Below are positions 1-8,731 of a stretch of DNA of 64,000 bases, one piece after another. Source of the DNA: Botrimarina hoheduenensis (GTDB taxonomy: Bacteria; Planctomycetota; Planctomycetia; Pirellulales; Lacipirellulaceae). A model generated the notes under the pieces. It saw nothing but the letters and a program-made list of their open reading frames with translations. It was not told where the DNA came from and did no database searches. Position numbers and translations under genes: made by a program. Position 1 is the stretch's first letter, and the number at the start of each line of letters is the position of its first letter. Location: positions 62,001-126,000 of the forward strand of contig NZ_SJPH01000010.1 of NCBI RefSeq assembly GCF_007859815.1. Reading direction: 5' to 3'.

Positions 1-246
1 AACTTCGACGGGGTCGTCGATGTTGCTGACTACACAGTGTGGCGCGACTCACTTGGCTCAGCCGTGTTGCTGGACGCTGACGGCGATGGCGATCACGTCA
101 TCGATCAAGACGACTATGCTCTTTGGGCAGCGTCGTTTGGGAATGTCGCTTCGCTTGCCATCCCCGAGCCGGCTTCGGCCTTTCTGCTGCTGACGGGATG
201 CTTGATCGCGGCTCGGCCAGCCAATCGGCGTGAAGCAGCCTGTTAA
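1..246 (+). CDS. C-terminal end of a dockerin-like, PEP-CTERM secreted protein (partial)
   Basis: The gene runs in from the left edge, and only its last 81 residues are visible. The visible part holds two dockerin-type EF-hand-like repeats: '[17 protein letters not shown]', then 'DADGDGDHVIDQDDYALW'. A short PEP-CTERM sorting tail follows: 'IPEPASA', a hydrophobic stretch (FLLLTGCLIAA) and a basic end (RPANRREAAC). In planctomycetes this pair of modules sits at the C-terminus of exported proteins of many functions. PEP-CTERM is thought to be read by an exosortase, and none is encoded in this window. The catalytic or binding part lies upstream, so its function cannot be given. The 'DYTVWRD' repeat is nearly identical to one in the peroxidase gene ending at 33011. 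Confidence 0.85.
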   Translation, partial: NFDGVVDVADYTVWRDSLGSAVLLDADGDGDHVIDQDDYALWAASFGNVASLAIPEPASAFLLLTGCLIAARPANRREAAC

Positions 247-289
247 TCGCAACCGGGTGCCTACGGCTCCACGGGTGTACAATCGTTGA

Positions 290-2152
290 ATGACGATTCG
301 TCTCCGCGCTAAGTCGTTCTCCGGACCCAGCAGAGCCGCGCTGCTGCTGGCGGTTGTTGCGGTCGCGCTCTCCTGCACGGCTTGGGCGGGGGTGGCGGTT
401 ATCGCCAACCACACCTCGGCGATCCAAACCGTGCAGGTCACGGCCGAGTCGGGCATTTCGAGCGCTGTGGCGATTCAGCCCGGCTTCTCAAGGCCGCTCT
501 TCTCAGCGTCTCCGTTGCACGCCAGTCTGACAACGACCATCGGTCCGCAGTCGAAGCGGCTTGCCGATGGCGCGGCCTACCGCATTGTCTCCAGCGGTCT
601 GCCGGGCAGCGTGATGCTCAAGCAGATCGGCTTTGGTGAACAACCCGACAAGCCGACACCCCTGTGGCGTGGTGAGCCCGAAACGGTAGTGGGGGCCGCT
701 CGGTGGAGCATTCCCGTCGTACTGTATGTTGATGAAGAAGAGCCAACTCGCGATGCGATCTGGCAGCGGCGGCTTACTGCTCGCATCGAAGCGGCTTCGA
801 CCATTCTGCAACAGCACGCCGGTGTCTCGCTGCGGGTGGCGGGTTTCGGTCGCTGGCAGTCCGAGGATCGCACGACCGACTTCCTCCGCTCGTTCGATGA
901 ATTCCAGCGGTCGGTTGACCCCCCAGAGGGGCATGTCGCGATTGGTTTTACGAGCCAATACGTGTTCGAGGAGGGCCCCCGTAAACTGGGGGGTACACGG
1001 GGCTCACTGCGTCGCCATGTCATGCTCCGCGAGTGGTCACCGCAAGTGACTGAGAACGAGCGTCTGCAACTGCTGGTCCACGAACTAGGGCACCACTTCG
1101 GGGCCGCTCACAGCCCCGAGACCGAGAGCGTCATGCGTGCCTTGCTGGGCGATCGCCGGCAGCGGCTGAAGGCCGTCAAGATAAGATTCGACGTGGCCAA
1201 CACGCTGATCCTCGCGCTCGTGGGCGATGAGATCCGCTCACGAGGTGTCACAGATGCCAACCAACTCACGCCGTGGACACGGCACCGACTCGCCGCAATC
1301 TACGCGATACTCTCCGCCACGCTGCCCGAGGACCCCGCGGCGGGGGTGCAAGCTCGCCGGGCCGGCGCGGTGGGGGTGCCAGTGAAACCGGTGATCCGAA
1401 CCGAACCGCTCGCGGCACTGACCGCTACGGCAGCCACCAATCGGAAACTTCCGCTCAGCGCCGATCCTGAGCGGGGCGAGGCTGCGCGGCTGGTGGGCGA
1501 CGATCTTACCGACGCCTTAGTCCGCAGCGCTGCAAAGGCCGCGATGGAGGATCCTTCGATCGACTCACGCCGCCGGTTTCTTGTTGCATTAGGGCTGGGG
1601 CTGGATGACTCGGAGACACTGCGTAAGAACCCCCGCACCCGCGCGGAAGCGCTGGCCACCGAATCGGATGCCGCTCGGTCGGCACGGATCAACGTGCTTC
1701 AGCAACCAACGGTACGCGGCCGCAACGATACGCTGAAGCACTTTGCCGTCTCGGCAGCCCTGGCAGCAATGACCTCTAGCACCGAAGCGCATGCGCTGGG
1801 CTTTGCCAAGGAGGCGATCGACGCTCAAGGAGGGAGCGGCTTCAGCTTCGCCGATCTCGCAGCCGATCGGGCCGGGATCCGTTTCGCCGAAGCCGTTCTG
1901 GCTGGCACGGCACCGCTGGCGTGGCTTGCGGAGGAGTTCCGCGGCAACAATTTTGTGCCAGCTCTCGAAGGGTATTCCGAGGGGCTTCCGATTGAAAAAA
2001 TGATGAAAGAATACGGCGGACAGGGAGATCCGCGGTTCCAAGCCGTTATCGGTGAAATCGATCGTGGGATTGAGGCTCTGCCTCCGTATCGCCCGCTCAG
2101 CCTTAAACTGGATGCGCTCCACCAGGCACCCGCTTCGTTCCGGGTGGATTGA
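290..2152 (+). CDS. Secreted metzincin-like zinc metalloprotease with a C-terminal YfiM-like region
   Basis: The protein has 620 residues. A basic N-terminus and a hydrophobic segment (about residues 14-34, ending near TAWAG) look like a signal peptide. The middle carries a complete zinc-protease motif, HELGHHFGAAH: H264, H268 and H274 as zinc ligands and E265 as the general base. A following 'SVM' could be the Met-turn, as in matrixin-type metzincins. Residues of about 490-600 contain 'KHFAVSAALA', 'AKEAID', 'GSGFSFADLAAD' and 'AGIRF', a pattern like YfiM/DUF2279 lipoproteins; that match is a judgement by eye. The substrate is unknown. Export is inferred. An inverted repeat overlaps the stop codon, and gnd follows after 71 bp on the same strand. 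Confidence 0.75.
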   Translation: MTIRLRAKSFSGPSRAALLLAVVAVALSCTAWAGVAVIANHTSAIQTVQVTAESGISSAVAIQPGFSRPLFSASPLHASLTTTIGPQSKRLADGAAYRIVSSGLPGSVMLKQIGFGEQPDKPTPLWRGEPETVVGAARWSIPVVLYVDEEEPTRDAIWQRRLTARIEAASTILQQHAGVSLRVAGFGRWQSEDRTTDFLRSFDEFQRSVDPPEGHVAIGFTSQYVFEEGPRKLGGTRGSLRRHVMLREWSPQVTENERLQLLVHELGHHFGAAHSPETESVMRALLGDRRQRLKAVKIRFDVANTLILALVGDEIRSRGVTDANQLTPWTRHRLAAIYAILSATLPEDPAAGVQARRAGAVGVPVKPVIRTEPLAALTATAATNRKLPLSADPERGEAARLVGDDLTDALVRSAAKAAMEDPSIDSRRRFLVALGLGLDDSETLRKNPRTRAEALATESDAARSARINVLQQPTVRGRNDTLKHFAVSAALAAMTSSTEAHALGFAKEAIDAQGGSGFSFADLAADRAGIRFAEAVLAGTAPLAWLAEEFRGNNFVPALEGYSEGLPIEKMMKEYGGQGDPRFQAVIGEIDRGIEALPPYRPLSLKLDALHQAPASFRVD

Positions 2153-2169
2153 CCGCTGCGGCCACCCGG
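2140..2169 (+). terminator. Possible weak hairpin terminator or attenuator at the end of the metalloprotease gene
   Basis: CCGGGTGG (2140-2147) and CCACCCGG (2162-2169) can form an 8-bp GC-rich stem with a 14-nt loop. The stem spans the stop codon. No clean U-tract follows; only a TTTT occurs about 13 nt later. It may reduce read-through into gnd, but it is not a canonical intrinsic terminator. Confidence 0.25.
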
Positions 2170-2223
2170 CCTTAGGCTCCGTTTTGCAGCGACTTTTCAC
2201 GCGTACAACGGAGCCATCACGAA

Positions 2224-3666
2224 GTGAGCGAACCCTGCGATTTTGGTTTGATTGGCCTCGCGGTCATGGGCGAGAACCTGGCCCTCAACGTTGAGAGCCG
2301 AGGCTATCGTGTCGCGGTCTACAACCGCACCGCGAGCGTGATGGAAGAGTTCATCGCGGGACGCGCGAAAGGCAAAGCCTTCGTCGGATGCCAAACGGTT
2401 GCTGAACTCTGCAAGAGCCTCAAGCGGCCGCGCAAGGTCATGATGATGGTCAAGGCGGGTCCCGCCGTGGACGCTGTCATCAAGGAGTTGACGCCCCACC
2501 TCGAACCGGGCGACATCATCATCGATGGCGGCAATACCTACTACGCCGATACCGAGCGGCGTACCAAAGAGGTCGAGGCGGCCGGGTTCCTGTACTCGGG
2601 CACCGGCGTCTCGGGGGGCGAAGAAGGTGCTCTGAAGGGGCCGAGCCTCATGCCGGGGGGTTCCACCGACAGCTGGCCCGCCCTGAAACCGATCTTTCAA
2701 GCGATCTCGGCTAAGGTTGGCCCCAACGAAGACATCCCCTGCTGTGAGTGGGTGGGGCCGCGTGGTGCCGGACACTACGTCAAGATGGTGCACAACGGCA
2801 TCGAGTACGGCGACATGCAGCTGATCTGCGAAGCCTACTCGATGATGAAGGAGACGCTCGGCCTATCGAACGATGAGCTGTACGACGTCTTCACCGAGTG
2901 GAACACCGGAGTGCTTGATAGCTATCTGATCGAGATCACACGCGACATCTTCAGCGTGAAAGACACCGATGGCACACACCTGGTAGACAAAGTGCTCGAT
3001 CGCGCTGGCGCGAAGGGCACGGGCAAGTGGATGAGCCAGCTCGCTCTCGACCTGGGCGTTCCCAGCACGCTTGTTACCGAAGCGGTTTATGCCCGCGGGT
3101 TGTCCGCTCGCAAAGAAGAACGTGTGCGGGCCAGCGAGCTTCTCAAGGGCCCCTCGCCAAAGTACGCAGGAGACAAAAAAGCGTTTGTCGAACAGGTACG
3201 CCAAGCGTTGTACGCCTCAAAGATCGTCAGTTACGCACAAGGTTTCGTGCAACTGCAAGCCGCAGCGGTCGAGCACGATTGGCCGCTTAACTACGGCGAT
3301 TGCGCGATGCTGTGGCGGGGCGGGTGCATCATTCGGGCCGTCTTCCTCGACCGCATCAAAGAAGCGTTCGATGCGAACCCCCAGCTGGAGAACCTGCTGC
3401 TGGCACCGTATTTTGCCACCGCGGTCGATCAGGCCCAAAGTGCTTGGCGACACGTGGTGTCCACGGCCGCCCTGCAGGGCGTGCCCGTACCGGCCTTTGC
3501 AACGGCGCTGGCCTACTACGACGGTTACCGCCGGGCAACGCTCCCCGCCAACCTGCTCCAAGCACAGCGGGACTACTTTGGTGCACATACTTATGAGCGG
3601 ACCGACAAGCCGCGCGGCGAGATGTTCCATACTGACTGGCTGAGCAAGCGGCGTGATCCTCGTTGA
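2224..3666 (+). CDS. gnd: 6-phosphogluconate dehydrogenase, decarboxylating
   Basis: This enzyme converts 6-phosphogluconate to ribulose 5-phosphate and CO2 with reduction of NADP+, in the oxidative pentose phosphate pathway in the cytoplasm. Its 480 residues match the long form of the family. The N-terminal Rossmann motif reads GLAVMGENLALN (residues 10-21). The active-site helix contains 'GAGHYVKMVHNGIEYGDMQ', with the catalytic lysine at K187, and 'GTGKWMSQLALDLGVP' follows. The start is GTG at 2224, because the protein begins directly with the dinucleotide-binding strand. zwf, the pathway's first enzyme, lies 7 kb away on the other strand, so the two are not an operon. No 6-phosphogluconolactonase gene is seen. 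Confidence 0.96.
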   Translation: MSEPCDFGLIGLAVMGENLALNVESRGYRVAVYNRTASVMEEFIAGRAKGKAFVGCQTVAELCKSLKRPRKVMMMVKAGPAVDAVIKELTPHLEPGDIIIDGGNTYYADTERRTKEVEAAGFLYSGTGVSGGEEGALKGPSLMPGGSTDSWPALKPIFQAISAKVGPNEDIPCCEWVGPRGAGHYVKMVHNGIEYGDMQLICEAYSMMKETLGLSNDELYDVFTEWNTGVLDSYLIEITRDIFSVKDTDGTHLVDKVLDRAGAKGTGKWMSQLALDLGVPSTLVTEAVYARGLSARKEERVRASELLKGPSPKYAGDKKAFVEQVRQALYASKIVSYAQGFVQLQAAAVEHDWPLNYGDCAMLWRGGCIIRAVFLDRIKEAFDANPQLENLLLAPYFATAVDQAQSAWRHVVSTAALQGVPVPAFATALAYYDGYRRATLPANLLQAQRDYFGAHTYERTDKPRGEMFHTDWLSKRRDPR

Positions 3667-3816
3667 AACAGCACGCTCGCCATCGCGATACTAAAGGACA
3701 CGAGCTCAACCTAGCGGTGTGCCCTCGGGCTCCAATCTGTTTGGCGGCAGGAGAAGATTTTCGCGGGACAATCGTTGTCCCCTCCAACTCTCAATGTACA
3801 GCCCAACAAGTTTGCC

Positions 3817-5733
3817 ATGTCCCTGAAATCCCTTCCGGAATTGACACTCTCGCACTCCGCCATGTCGGTGCTGGAAGCCGCCGAGGCGGCCGGTCGCTTG
3901 ACCCTCGTTGGCAGCGTCGAAGAACTCGTCGAACTGGCGACGCCCGAAGTCGATCCGGCCGGCTTCTATGAGGTAGGGTACGAAGCCCAGGGCATGGGCT
4001 ACTTCGCCGAAGCAAAGGTATGCCGAACCAAGAATGGCATCGCCGCGAACTATCTCGAAGCCTACATGCGGCGGCGCGACCCCGACTGCATGCTGGTGGG
4101 AGACGACCGGGCGACCGACAAACCGACCTACGCCTCTCGGTATGGAACCTCGTTCGATCCGCTCCGTACCGAGACGCTCGACTGGCTCAAAGAACAGCCG
4201 ATTGCTTGCTTCTTTTTCGAGACCGGCTTGCCCTCGAATCCGCTGAGTGCCGTAGCGATCTGCCCGGCAAACGCCGGGTTCTTTGCCCTCGGCTTGGCGA
4301 TGCTGCAAGGGATTGTGCCCCTCGAAAAGGTTCGCGCTGCCGGAGCCAACTACTTCCACGGTGCCGTGGTGTACGTTGCTCCGCCTTTTCGGCACACACA
4401 TTTTGAAGGCAAGCAGGTTGTCGTTCACAATCGCCGCTTCGAGGAAGCGGGGCTGCATGAGCTGTTCAGCTACAATCTGTATCCCGGCCCCTCAGCCAAG
4501 AAAGGCGTATACGGGATGTTGCTGACCCTCGGCGAGCGGGCCGAGGAGCCGTGGACCACAGCCCACTGCTCGACCGTGCAGGTAGTGACCCCCTACGAAA
4601 ACGTCACCACGATCATGCACGAGGGGGCATCCGGCGGCGGCAAGAGCGAGATGCTCGAGCAGATGCACCGCGAAGCGGACGGCACGCTGCTCTTGGGTAC
4701 CAACACCGTGACGGGCGACGCCCGCACGCTGACGCTCCCGCGTGGTTGCGATCTGCTCCCCGTGACCGATGACATGGCGCTCTGCCACCCAGCGCTGCAA
4801 CAAAACGGATCGGTCGGCAAGCTCTCGCTGATTGATGCCGAGAACGCTTGGTTCGTGCGGGTCAATCACATCGATAGCTACGGCACCGACCCGCACCTGG
4901 AAGCGATCACGGTCCATCCGCCCGGACCGCTGCTGTTCTTGAACATCGAGGCCCAACCCGGCGCTACATCGCTCATCTGGGAGCATACCGAAGACGAGCC
5001 GGGCGTACCGTGCCCCAATCCGCGGGTGATCGTCCCCCGACGCTACGTCCACGGTGTCGTGTCAGGGCCCGTAACGGTCGACATTCGCAGCTTCGGAGTC
5101 CGTTGCCCGCCAAGCACCAAGCAATTGCCAACCTACGGCATCCTGGGGCTGATGCACGTCTTGCCGCCCTCGCTGGCATGGCTGTGGCGCTTGGTGGCAC
5201 CGCGGGGCCACGGCAATCCGTCGATCGTGGATCAGGGGGGCATGCAGTCCGAAGGGGTCGGTTCGTTCTGGCCGTTTGCGACCGGCCGCAAGGTGGACCA
5301 AGCCAACATCTTGCTGGACCAGATTCTCGACACGACCGCCACCCGGTTCGTACTGATCCCCAACCAGCACATCGGCTGCTGGAAGGTCGGGTTTGCGCCC
5401 CAGTGGGTTGCTCGCGAGTATCTGGCCCGCCGTGGCTCGGCGCCGTTCGGAGCGAACGAGCTCATGCCGGCCCGCTGCCCCTTATTGGGAGCCCATAAAG
5501 AGACGCTGACCGTCGAGGGGCAGACTATCGGCAAGTGGTTCCTCGACGTCTCCCAGCAGCCCGAGGTCGGCCCCGAGGCCTACGACCAGGGGGCCCGCCA
5601 GCTCACCGTGTTCTTCCACGCCCAGGTCCGTCAGTTCCTGCACGAAGACCTCGATCCGCGCGGTCGCCAGATCATCGAGGCGTGCCTCGCGGGGGCGACC
5701 TACGACGACTATGTAGCGTTCACCGAGGCTTAA
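3817..5733 (+). CDS. DUF4914-type P-loop protein, function unknown
   Basis: The protein has 638 residues from the ATG at 3817. An in-frame TTG at 3775 would add 14 residues; the ATG is preferred. It resembles the DUF4914 family, which I recognise only from overall appearance. A clear P-loop-like motif, GASGGGKSE, starts at about residue 270. That layout, a glycine-rich loop in the middle of a large single domain, recalls the PEP-carboxykinase / HPr-kinase type of P-loop. There is no signal peptide or membrane span. Other conserved-looking stretches are 'FFFETGLPSNPLSA', 'NTVTGDARTL' and 'PNQHIGCWKVGF'. It stands alone between gnd and a decarboxylase. A nucleotide-dependent carboxy-group or phosphoryl enzyme is possible, but the substrate is unknown. 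Confidence 0.7.
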   Translation: MSLKSLPELTLSHSAMSVLEAAEAAGRLTLVGSVEELVELATPEVDPAGFYEVGYEAQGMGYFAEAKVCRTKNGIAANYLEAYMRRRDPDCMLVGDDRATDKPTYASRYGTSFDPLRTETLDWLKEQPIACFFFETGLPSNPLSAVAICPANAGFFALGLAMLQGIVPLEKVRAAGANYFHGAVVYVAPPFRHTHFEGKQVVVHNRRFEEAGLHELFSYNLYPGPSAKKGVYGMLLTLGERAEEPWTTAHCSTVQVVTPYENVTTIMHEGASGGGKSEMLEQMHREADGTLLLGTNTVTGDARTLTLPRGCDLLPVTDDMALCHPALQQNGSVGKLSLIDAENAWFVRVNHIDSYGTDPHLEAITVHPPGPLLFLNIEAQPGATSLIWEHTEDEPGVPCPNPRVIVPRRYVHGVVSGPVTVDIRSFGVRCPPSTKQLPTYGILGLMHVLPPSLAWLWRLVAPRGHGNPSIVDQGGMQSEGVGSFWPFATGRKVDQANILLDQILDTTATRFVLIPNQHIGCWKVGFAPQWVAREYLARRGSAPFGANELMPARCPLLGAHKETLTVEGQTIGKWFLDVSQQPEVGPEAYDQGARQLTVFFHAQVRQFLHEDLDPRGRQIIEACLAGATYDDYVAFTEA

Positions 5734-6062
5734 GGCCCCCGCCGAGGGCGACAGCGCCGACAGCACGCAGCCGCTCGTGAGGCAAAAAAATGGCCTCACA
5801 AGCGATTTGGCGGTTTTGGCTGCAGAATAGGTCTTCCCCTAGGGGATAAGAGCTACGATAGTTCTGCGTCGCGCGGCGTACGCGCAGTCACGGAAACTTG
5901 GACCCGCCTCGGAGTACTCCTTCATTGTCAGACCCCTACCGTCCCTCAGCGGACTCCTTTCTTGAGCTGACCACCGGATCGGAACCCCAATCTGGTAGCA
6001 CTTGGAAGCTGAATTGCCCGGTCACTGCCGCTTGCACCGCGAAACGGTTGGCTGATGATGGT
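5734..6062 (+). other. Intergenic region upstream of the decarboxylase gene
   Basis: This 329-bp gap holds a short hairpin just after the DUF4914 gene: GTGAGGC at 5777-5783 and GCCTCAC at 5793-5799, with an A-rich loop. The rest is probably the promoter and leader of the decarboxylase gene. An in-frame open stretch runs back to 5898, so the true start of that gene could lie further upstream than 6063. I see no riboswitch or small gene here. Confidence 0.4.
5777..5799 (+). terminator. Short hairpin after the DUF4914 gene, uncertain terminator
   Basis: A perfect 7-bp stem (GTGAGGC / GCCTCAC) with a 9-nt loop AAAAAAATG lies 44 nt after the stop codon at 5733. No U-tract follows on the plus strand, so this is at best a weak or factor-assisted terminator. 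Confidence 0.25.
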
Positions 6063-7271
6063 ATGGAGAAACACGAAGGCGAGGTCGGCGCGATTAGCGC
6101 CCGGTTAGAAGCCTTTCTGGCCGATAGCAACGCTCTGCCCACTCCGTTTGTCGTCGTGGACACCCAAGTCGTTGGCGAGCGCTACGACTCGCTGCAAGCG
6201 GCTCTGCCGCAGGCCGATCTCTTTTATGCGGTGAAGGCCAATCCGGCCCCGCCGATCCTCAAGCTGCTGCTAGCACGCGGTGCCCATTTTGATGTCGCCT
6301 CGCCCGGCGAGATCGATTTGTGTCTAGCCGCGGGAGCCACAACGGACCGCATCAGCTACGGCAACACGATCAAAAAACGCGACGCCATTCGCTACGCCTA
6401 CGAGAAGGGCGTTCGGCTGTTCTCGTTCGACGCCGAGTCCGAGCTAGAAAAGTTGGCCGAGCTGGCACCCGAAGCGACCATCTTCTGCCGCGTTCTCTGC
6501 GATGGTGCCGGTGCCGAGTGGCCGCTAAGCCGTAAGTTTGGCTGCGAGCCGGAAGAGGCCGAACGGTTGCTGCACCTAGCTGCCGACCGGGGCATGAAGG
6601 TTGGCGTCTCGTTTCATGTGGGCAGCCAGCAAGGCAATATTGCCGCCTGGGATACCGCGATCGAAACCGCCGGGCAGCTGGCCCGCTCGCTCTACGGTCG
6701 GTCGGAACCCGTTCGGCTCGATGTGGTGAACGTAGGCGGTGGCTTTCCCGGCATCTATCAGCGACAGATGCCCTCGATCGGCGCGTACGGCGATTCGATC
6801 ACTTCAGCACTCGAACGGACTTTCGCGCCGCTCTACGGATCGCCTCAGACAGGCGGCTGGATGCCGCGCATCATTGCCGAGCCCGGTCGCTATCTGGTCG
6901 CCGACGCGGGCGTGCTCCGCACGGAAGTGGTGCTCGTCAGCCGCAAATGCGAGCAGGACGAAAAGCGCTGGGTCTTCCTCGACTGCGGCAAGTTCGGCGG
7001 TCTGGCCGAGACCATGGACGAGTCGATCAAGTACCACCTTCGGACCCCTCACGATGAGGCGGTCCGGCGTGGTGCCCCCACCGGTGCGGTGATCCTGGCC
7101 GGCCCCACGTGCGACTCGGCCGACGTGTTGTACGAGAAAACCGACTACCGTCTGCCGATCGCCCTGAGCGAGGGAGACAAGATCGACATTCTCTCCACGG
7201 GAGCGTACACCACAACCTACGCCAGCATCGGCTTCAACGGCTTCGCCCCGCTCGCCGAGCACTACATCTAG
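6063..7271 (+). CDS. PLP-dependent ornithine/lysine decarboxylase-type enzyme (alanine-racemase fold, group IV)
   Basis: The enzyme probably decarboxylates ornithine (or lysine) to putrescine (or cadaverine) in polyamine synthesis. From the ATG at 6063 it has 402 residues, the usual length; an upstream in-frame TTG at 5898 gives 55 extra residues with no family character. Motifs: 'FYAVKANP' with the PLP lysine, 'HVGSQQ', 'NVGGGFPG' for the phosphate loop, 'EPGRYLVADAG', and 'GPTCDSADVLYEK' with the substrate-side Cys and Asp. The C-terminal 'GAYTTTYASIGFNGF' is typical of eukaryote-type ornithine decarboxylases rather than diaminopimelate decarboxylase. Substrate choice between ornithine, lysine and a carboxynorspermidine-type compound cannot be settled from motifs. 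It ends 37 bp before a strong terminator. Confidence 0.85.
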   Translation: MEKHEGEVGAISARLEAFLADSNALPTPFVVVDTQVVGERYDSLQAALPQADLFYAVKANPAPPILKLLLARGAHFDVASPGEIDLCLAAGATTDRISYGNTIKKRDAIRYAYEKGVRLFSFDAESELEKLAELAPEATIFCRVLCDGAGAEWPLSRKFGCEPEEAERLLHLAADRGMKVGVSFHVGSQQGNIAAWDTAIETAGQLARSLYGRSEPVRLDVVNVGGGFPGIYQRQMPSIGAYGDSITSALERTFAPLYGSPQTGGWMPRIIAEPGRYLVADAGVLRTEVVLVSRKCEQDEKRWVFLDCGKFGGLAETMDESIKYHLRTPHDEAVRRGAPTGAVILAGPTCDSADVLYEKTDYRLPIALSEGDKIDILSTGAYTTTYASIGFNGFAPLAEHYI

Positions 7272-7308
7272 GCTCGCCTAAGAGCGCGATTAGAGCGGCA
7301 AGAATTTC

Positions 7309-7353
7309 ATAAGAGCCGGTGACCGGGATCTCCCGTCACCGGCTCTTATTTTT
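7309..7353 (+). terminator. Strong intrinsic terminator of the decarboxylase gene
   Basis: A perfect 15-bp stem joins 7309-7323 (ATAAGAGCCGGTGAC) to 7335-7349 (GTCACCGGCTCTTAT). The 11-nt loop can pair further (GGGA/TCCC), and TTTT follows directly. It sits between two convergent genes, so it may also help stop transcripts of the guanine deaminase gene, although the U-tract on that side is poor. Confidence 0.92.
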
Positions 7354-7420
7354 CGGCGAGACCCGAGCTGAGAGCCAGCAATCCGAGCTGGCTCCGTCCG
7401 ACATCGGCGAAAAGGGCACG

Positions 7421-8653
7421 CTAAGCGGAGGCGTAGCTGCGTTGGCCGCGGAGCCAAACGCCCTGCAACCAGCGGTCATCCCACGACCACAGCAGCGTCG
7501 CCAGGGGATCGACGGGAAGCGTTTGCCAGGGCACGTCGGGCTCGATGAGCAACAGGTCGGCGGGGGCTCCTTCGCAAAGCACGCCCGCGTCACGCAAGCC
7601 GGCGGCCGAGGCGTTACCCGCCGTGATCTGGCTCCAGGCTTGCTTGGCGGTCGGGAAGCTCTCGCCAACCGCGGCAGCGGTCTCGATCATCGCTCGCGCC
7701 ACGCGCACCATTGATCGCTCGTACCCGCCGCCGATATCGCTGCCGAGGCTCACACGCAACTGACGATGAAGATGGTCGGCAAGCCGCATGGCTCCCGAGC
7801 GAAGGAACGAGTTGGCCGTCGGGCAGTGCGCAACAACAGAGCCGCTCTCGCGGAGCGCCACGCAGTCGTCTGCCTCGAGATAAATGCCATGGCCCAGCAG
7901 TGAACGCTCGGTGAGCAGACCCGCCCGGCGGTAAACCTCGACGTAGTCGCAGCCAAAGAGCTCGCGCACCAGATCGCATTCCTGCCGTGTCTCGCTCAGA
8001 TGCGTCTGGATCACGGCACCGTGCTCGGCAGCCAGACGACCGGCACCGGCGAGCAACGCTTCGCCGCACGACACCGCAAAGCGTGGCGTGACGGCCGCCG
8101 CCAGCCGGCCCGACGGCGGGTAGCGATCGAGCAGCGTTGCCGTTTGATCGAGCAATTCGTCCGCCGAGCCGACAAGCTCGCTGGGGGCAAAACGTTCGCT
8201 TAGCGCTTGGCCTACCACTCCGCCAATGCCACGCTGCTCAAGCGCCATCAACGCGGCGGCGGTCGCCGGGGCATGGACCGAGGCGTACGCGCAGACCGCG
8301 GTGGTGCCATGCGCGATCAGCTGATCAGCAACGCGGTGGGTCATGGCCGTTGCGTAGTCGGTATCCGACCACTTGGCCTCGGAGGGAAAGGTGACCCCCT
8401 GCAGCCAGTCGAGCAGGGTCGCGCCGTGGGCCCCGATCATGTCAAATTGCGGTAGGTGCACGTGCGTATCGACAAACCCCGGCGTGATCAGACAGGCGGG
8501 GCCGCCATGGTTATATGCACGGGGCAGGGGGCCTTCATCGACTCCGACGATCACACCACTTTCGACACGCAGCACGCCCTCGGCCAAGCGGACCGAATTG
8601 TCGCCCTCAGGCAGCAAGAGCTGGCCGGCGAAAAGTACGGATTCGGTGCTCAT
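7421..8653 (-). CDS. guaD: Guanine deaminase (amidohydrolase family)
   Basis: The enzyme hydrolyses guanine to xanthine and ammonia in purine salvage in the cytoplasm. It has 410 residues with amidohydrolase metal-site motifs in order: 'GFVDTHVHLPQFDMIGAHG' (HxH), 'TQTHLSET' and 'LGSDIGGGYERS' with the metal-binding Asp. The run after HxH, including 'LLDWLQGVTFPSE', is a hallmark of guanine deaminases as opposed to other nucleobase deaminases such as chlorohydrolase or SAH deaminase. The ATG at 8653 places the beta-sandwich strands immediately at the N-terminus. The gene stands between an opposing gene and riboflavin synthase, 78 bp downstream of the latter. Confidence 0.87.
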   Translation of the reverse strand: MSTESVLFAGQLLLPEGDNSVRLAEGVLRVESGVIVGVDEGPLPRAYNHGGPACLITPGFVDTHVHLPQFDMIGAHGATLLDWLQGVTFPSEAKWSDTDYATAMTHRVADQLIAHGTTAVCAYASVHAPATAAALMALEQRGIGGVVGQALSERFAPSELVGSADELLDQTATLLDRYPPSGRLAAAVTPRFAVSCGEALLAGAGRLAAEHGAVIQTHLSETRQECDLVRELFGCDYVEVYRRAGLLTERSLLGHGIYLEADDCVALRESGSVVAHCPTANSFLRSGAMRLADHLHRQLRVSLGSDIGGGYERSMVRVARAMIETAAAVGESFPTAKQAWSQITAGNASAAGLRDAGVLCEGAPADLLLIEPDVPWQTLPVDPLATLLWSWDDRWLQGVWLRGQRSYASA

Positions 8654-8731
8654 CGTTACCCCGCCGGTCCGGCGTCTCTCCGACGATGGGTCGGCAGTCG
8701 ATTCTTTAGGCCTGGCGTTTAGCCCGCCCGT

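Noticed and set aside
3775..3816. TTG start for the DUF4914 gene
   Set aside because: It adds 14 residues without family character and has no ribosome-binding site; the ATG at 3817 is more plausible.
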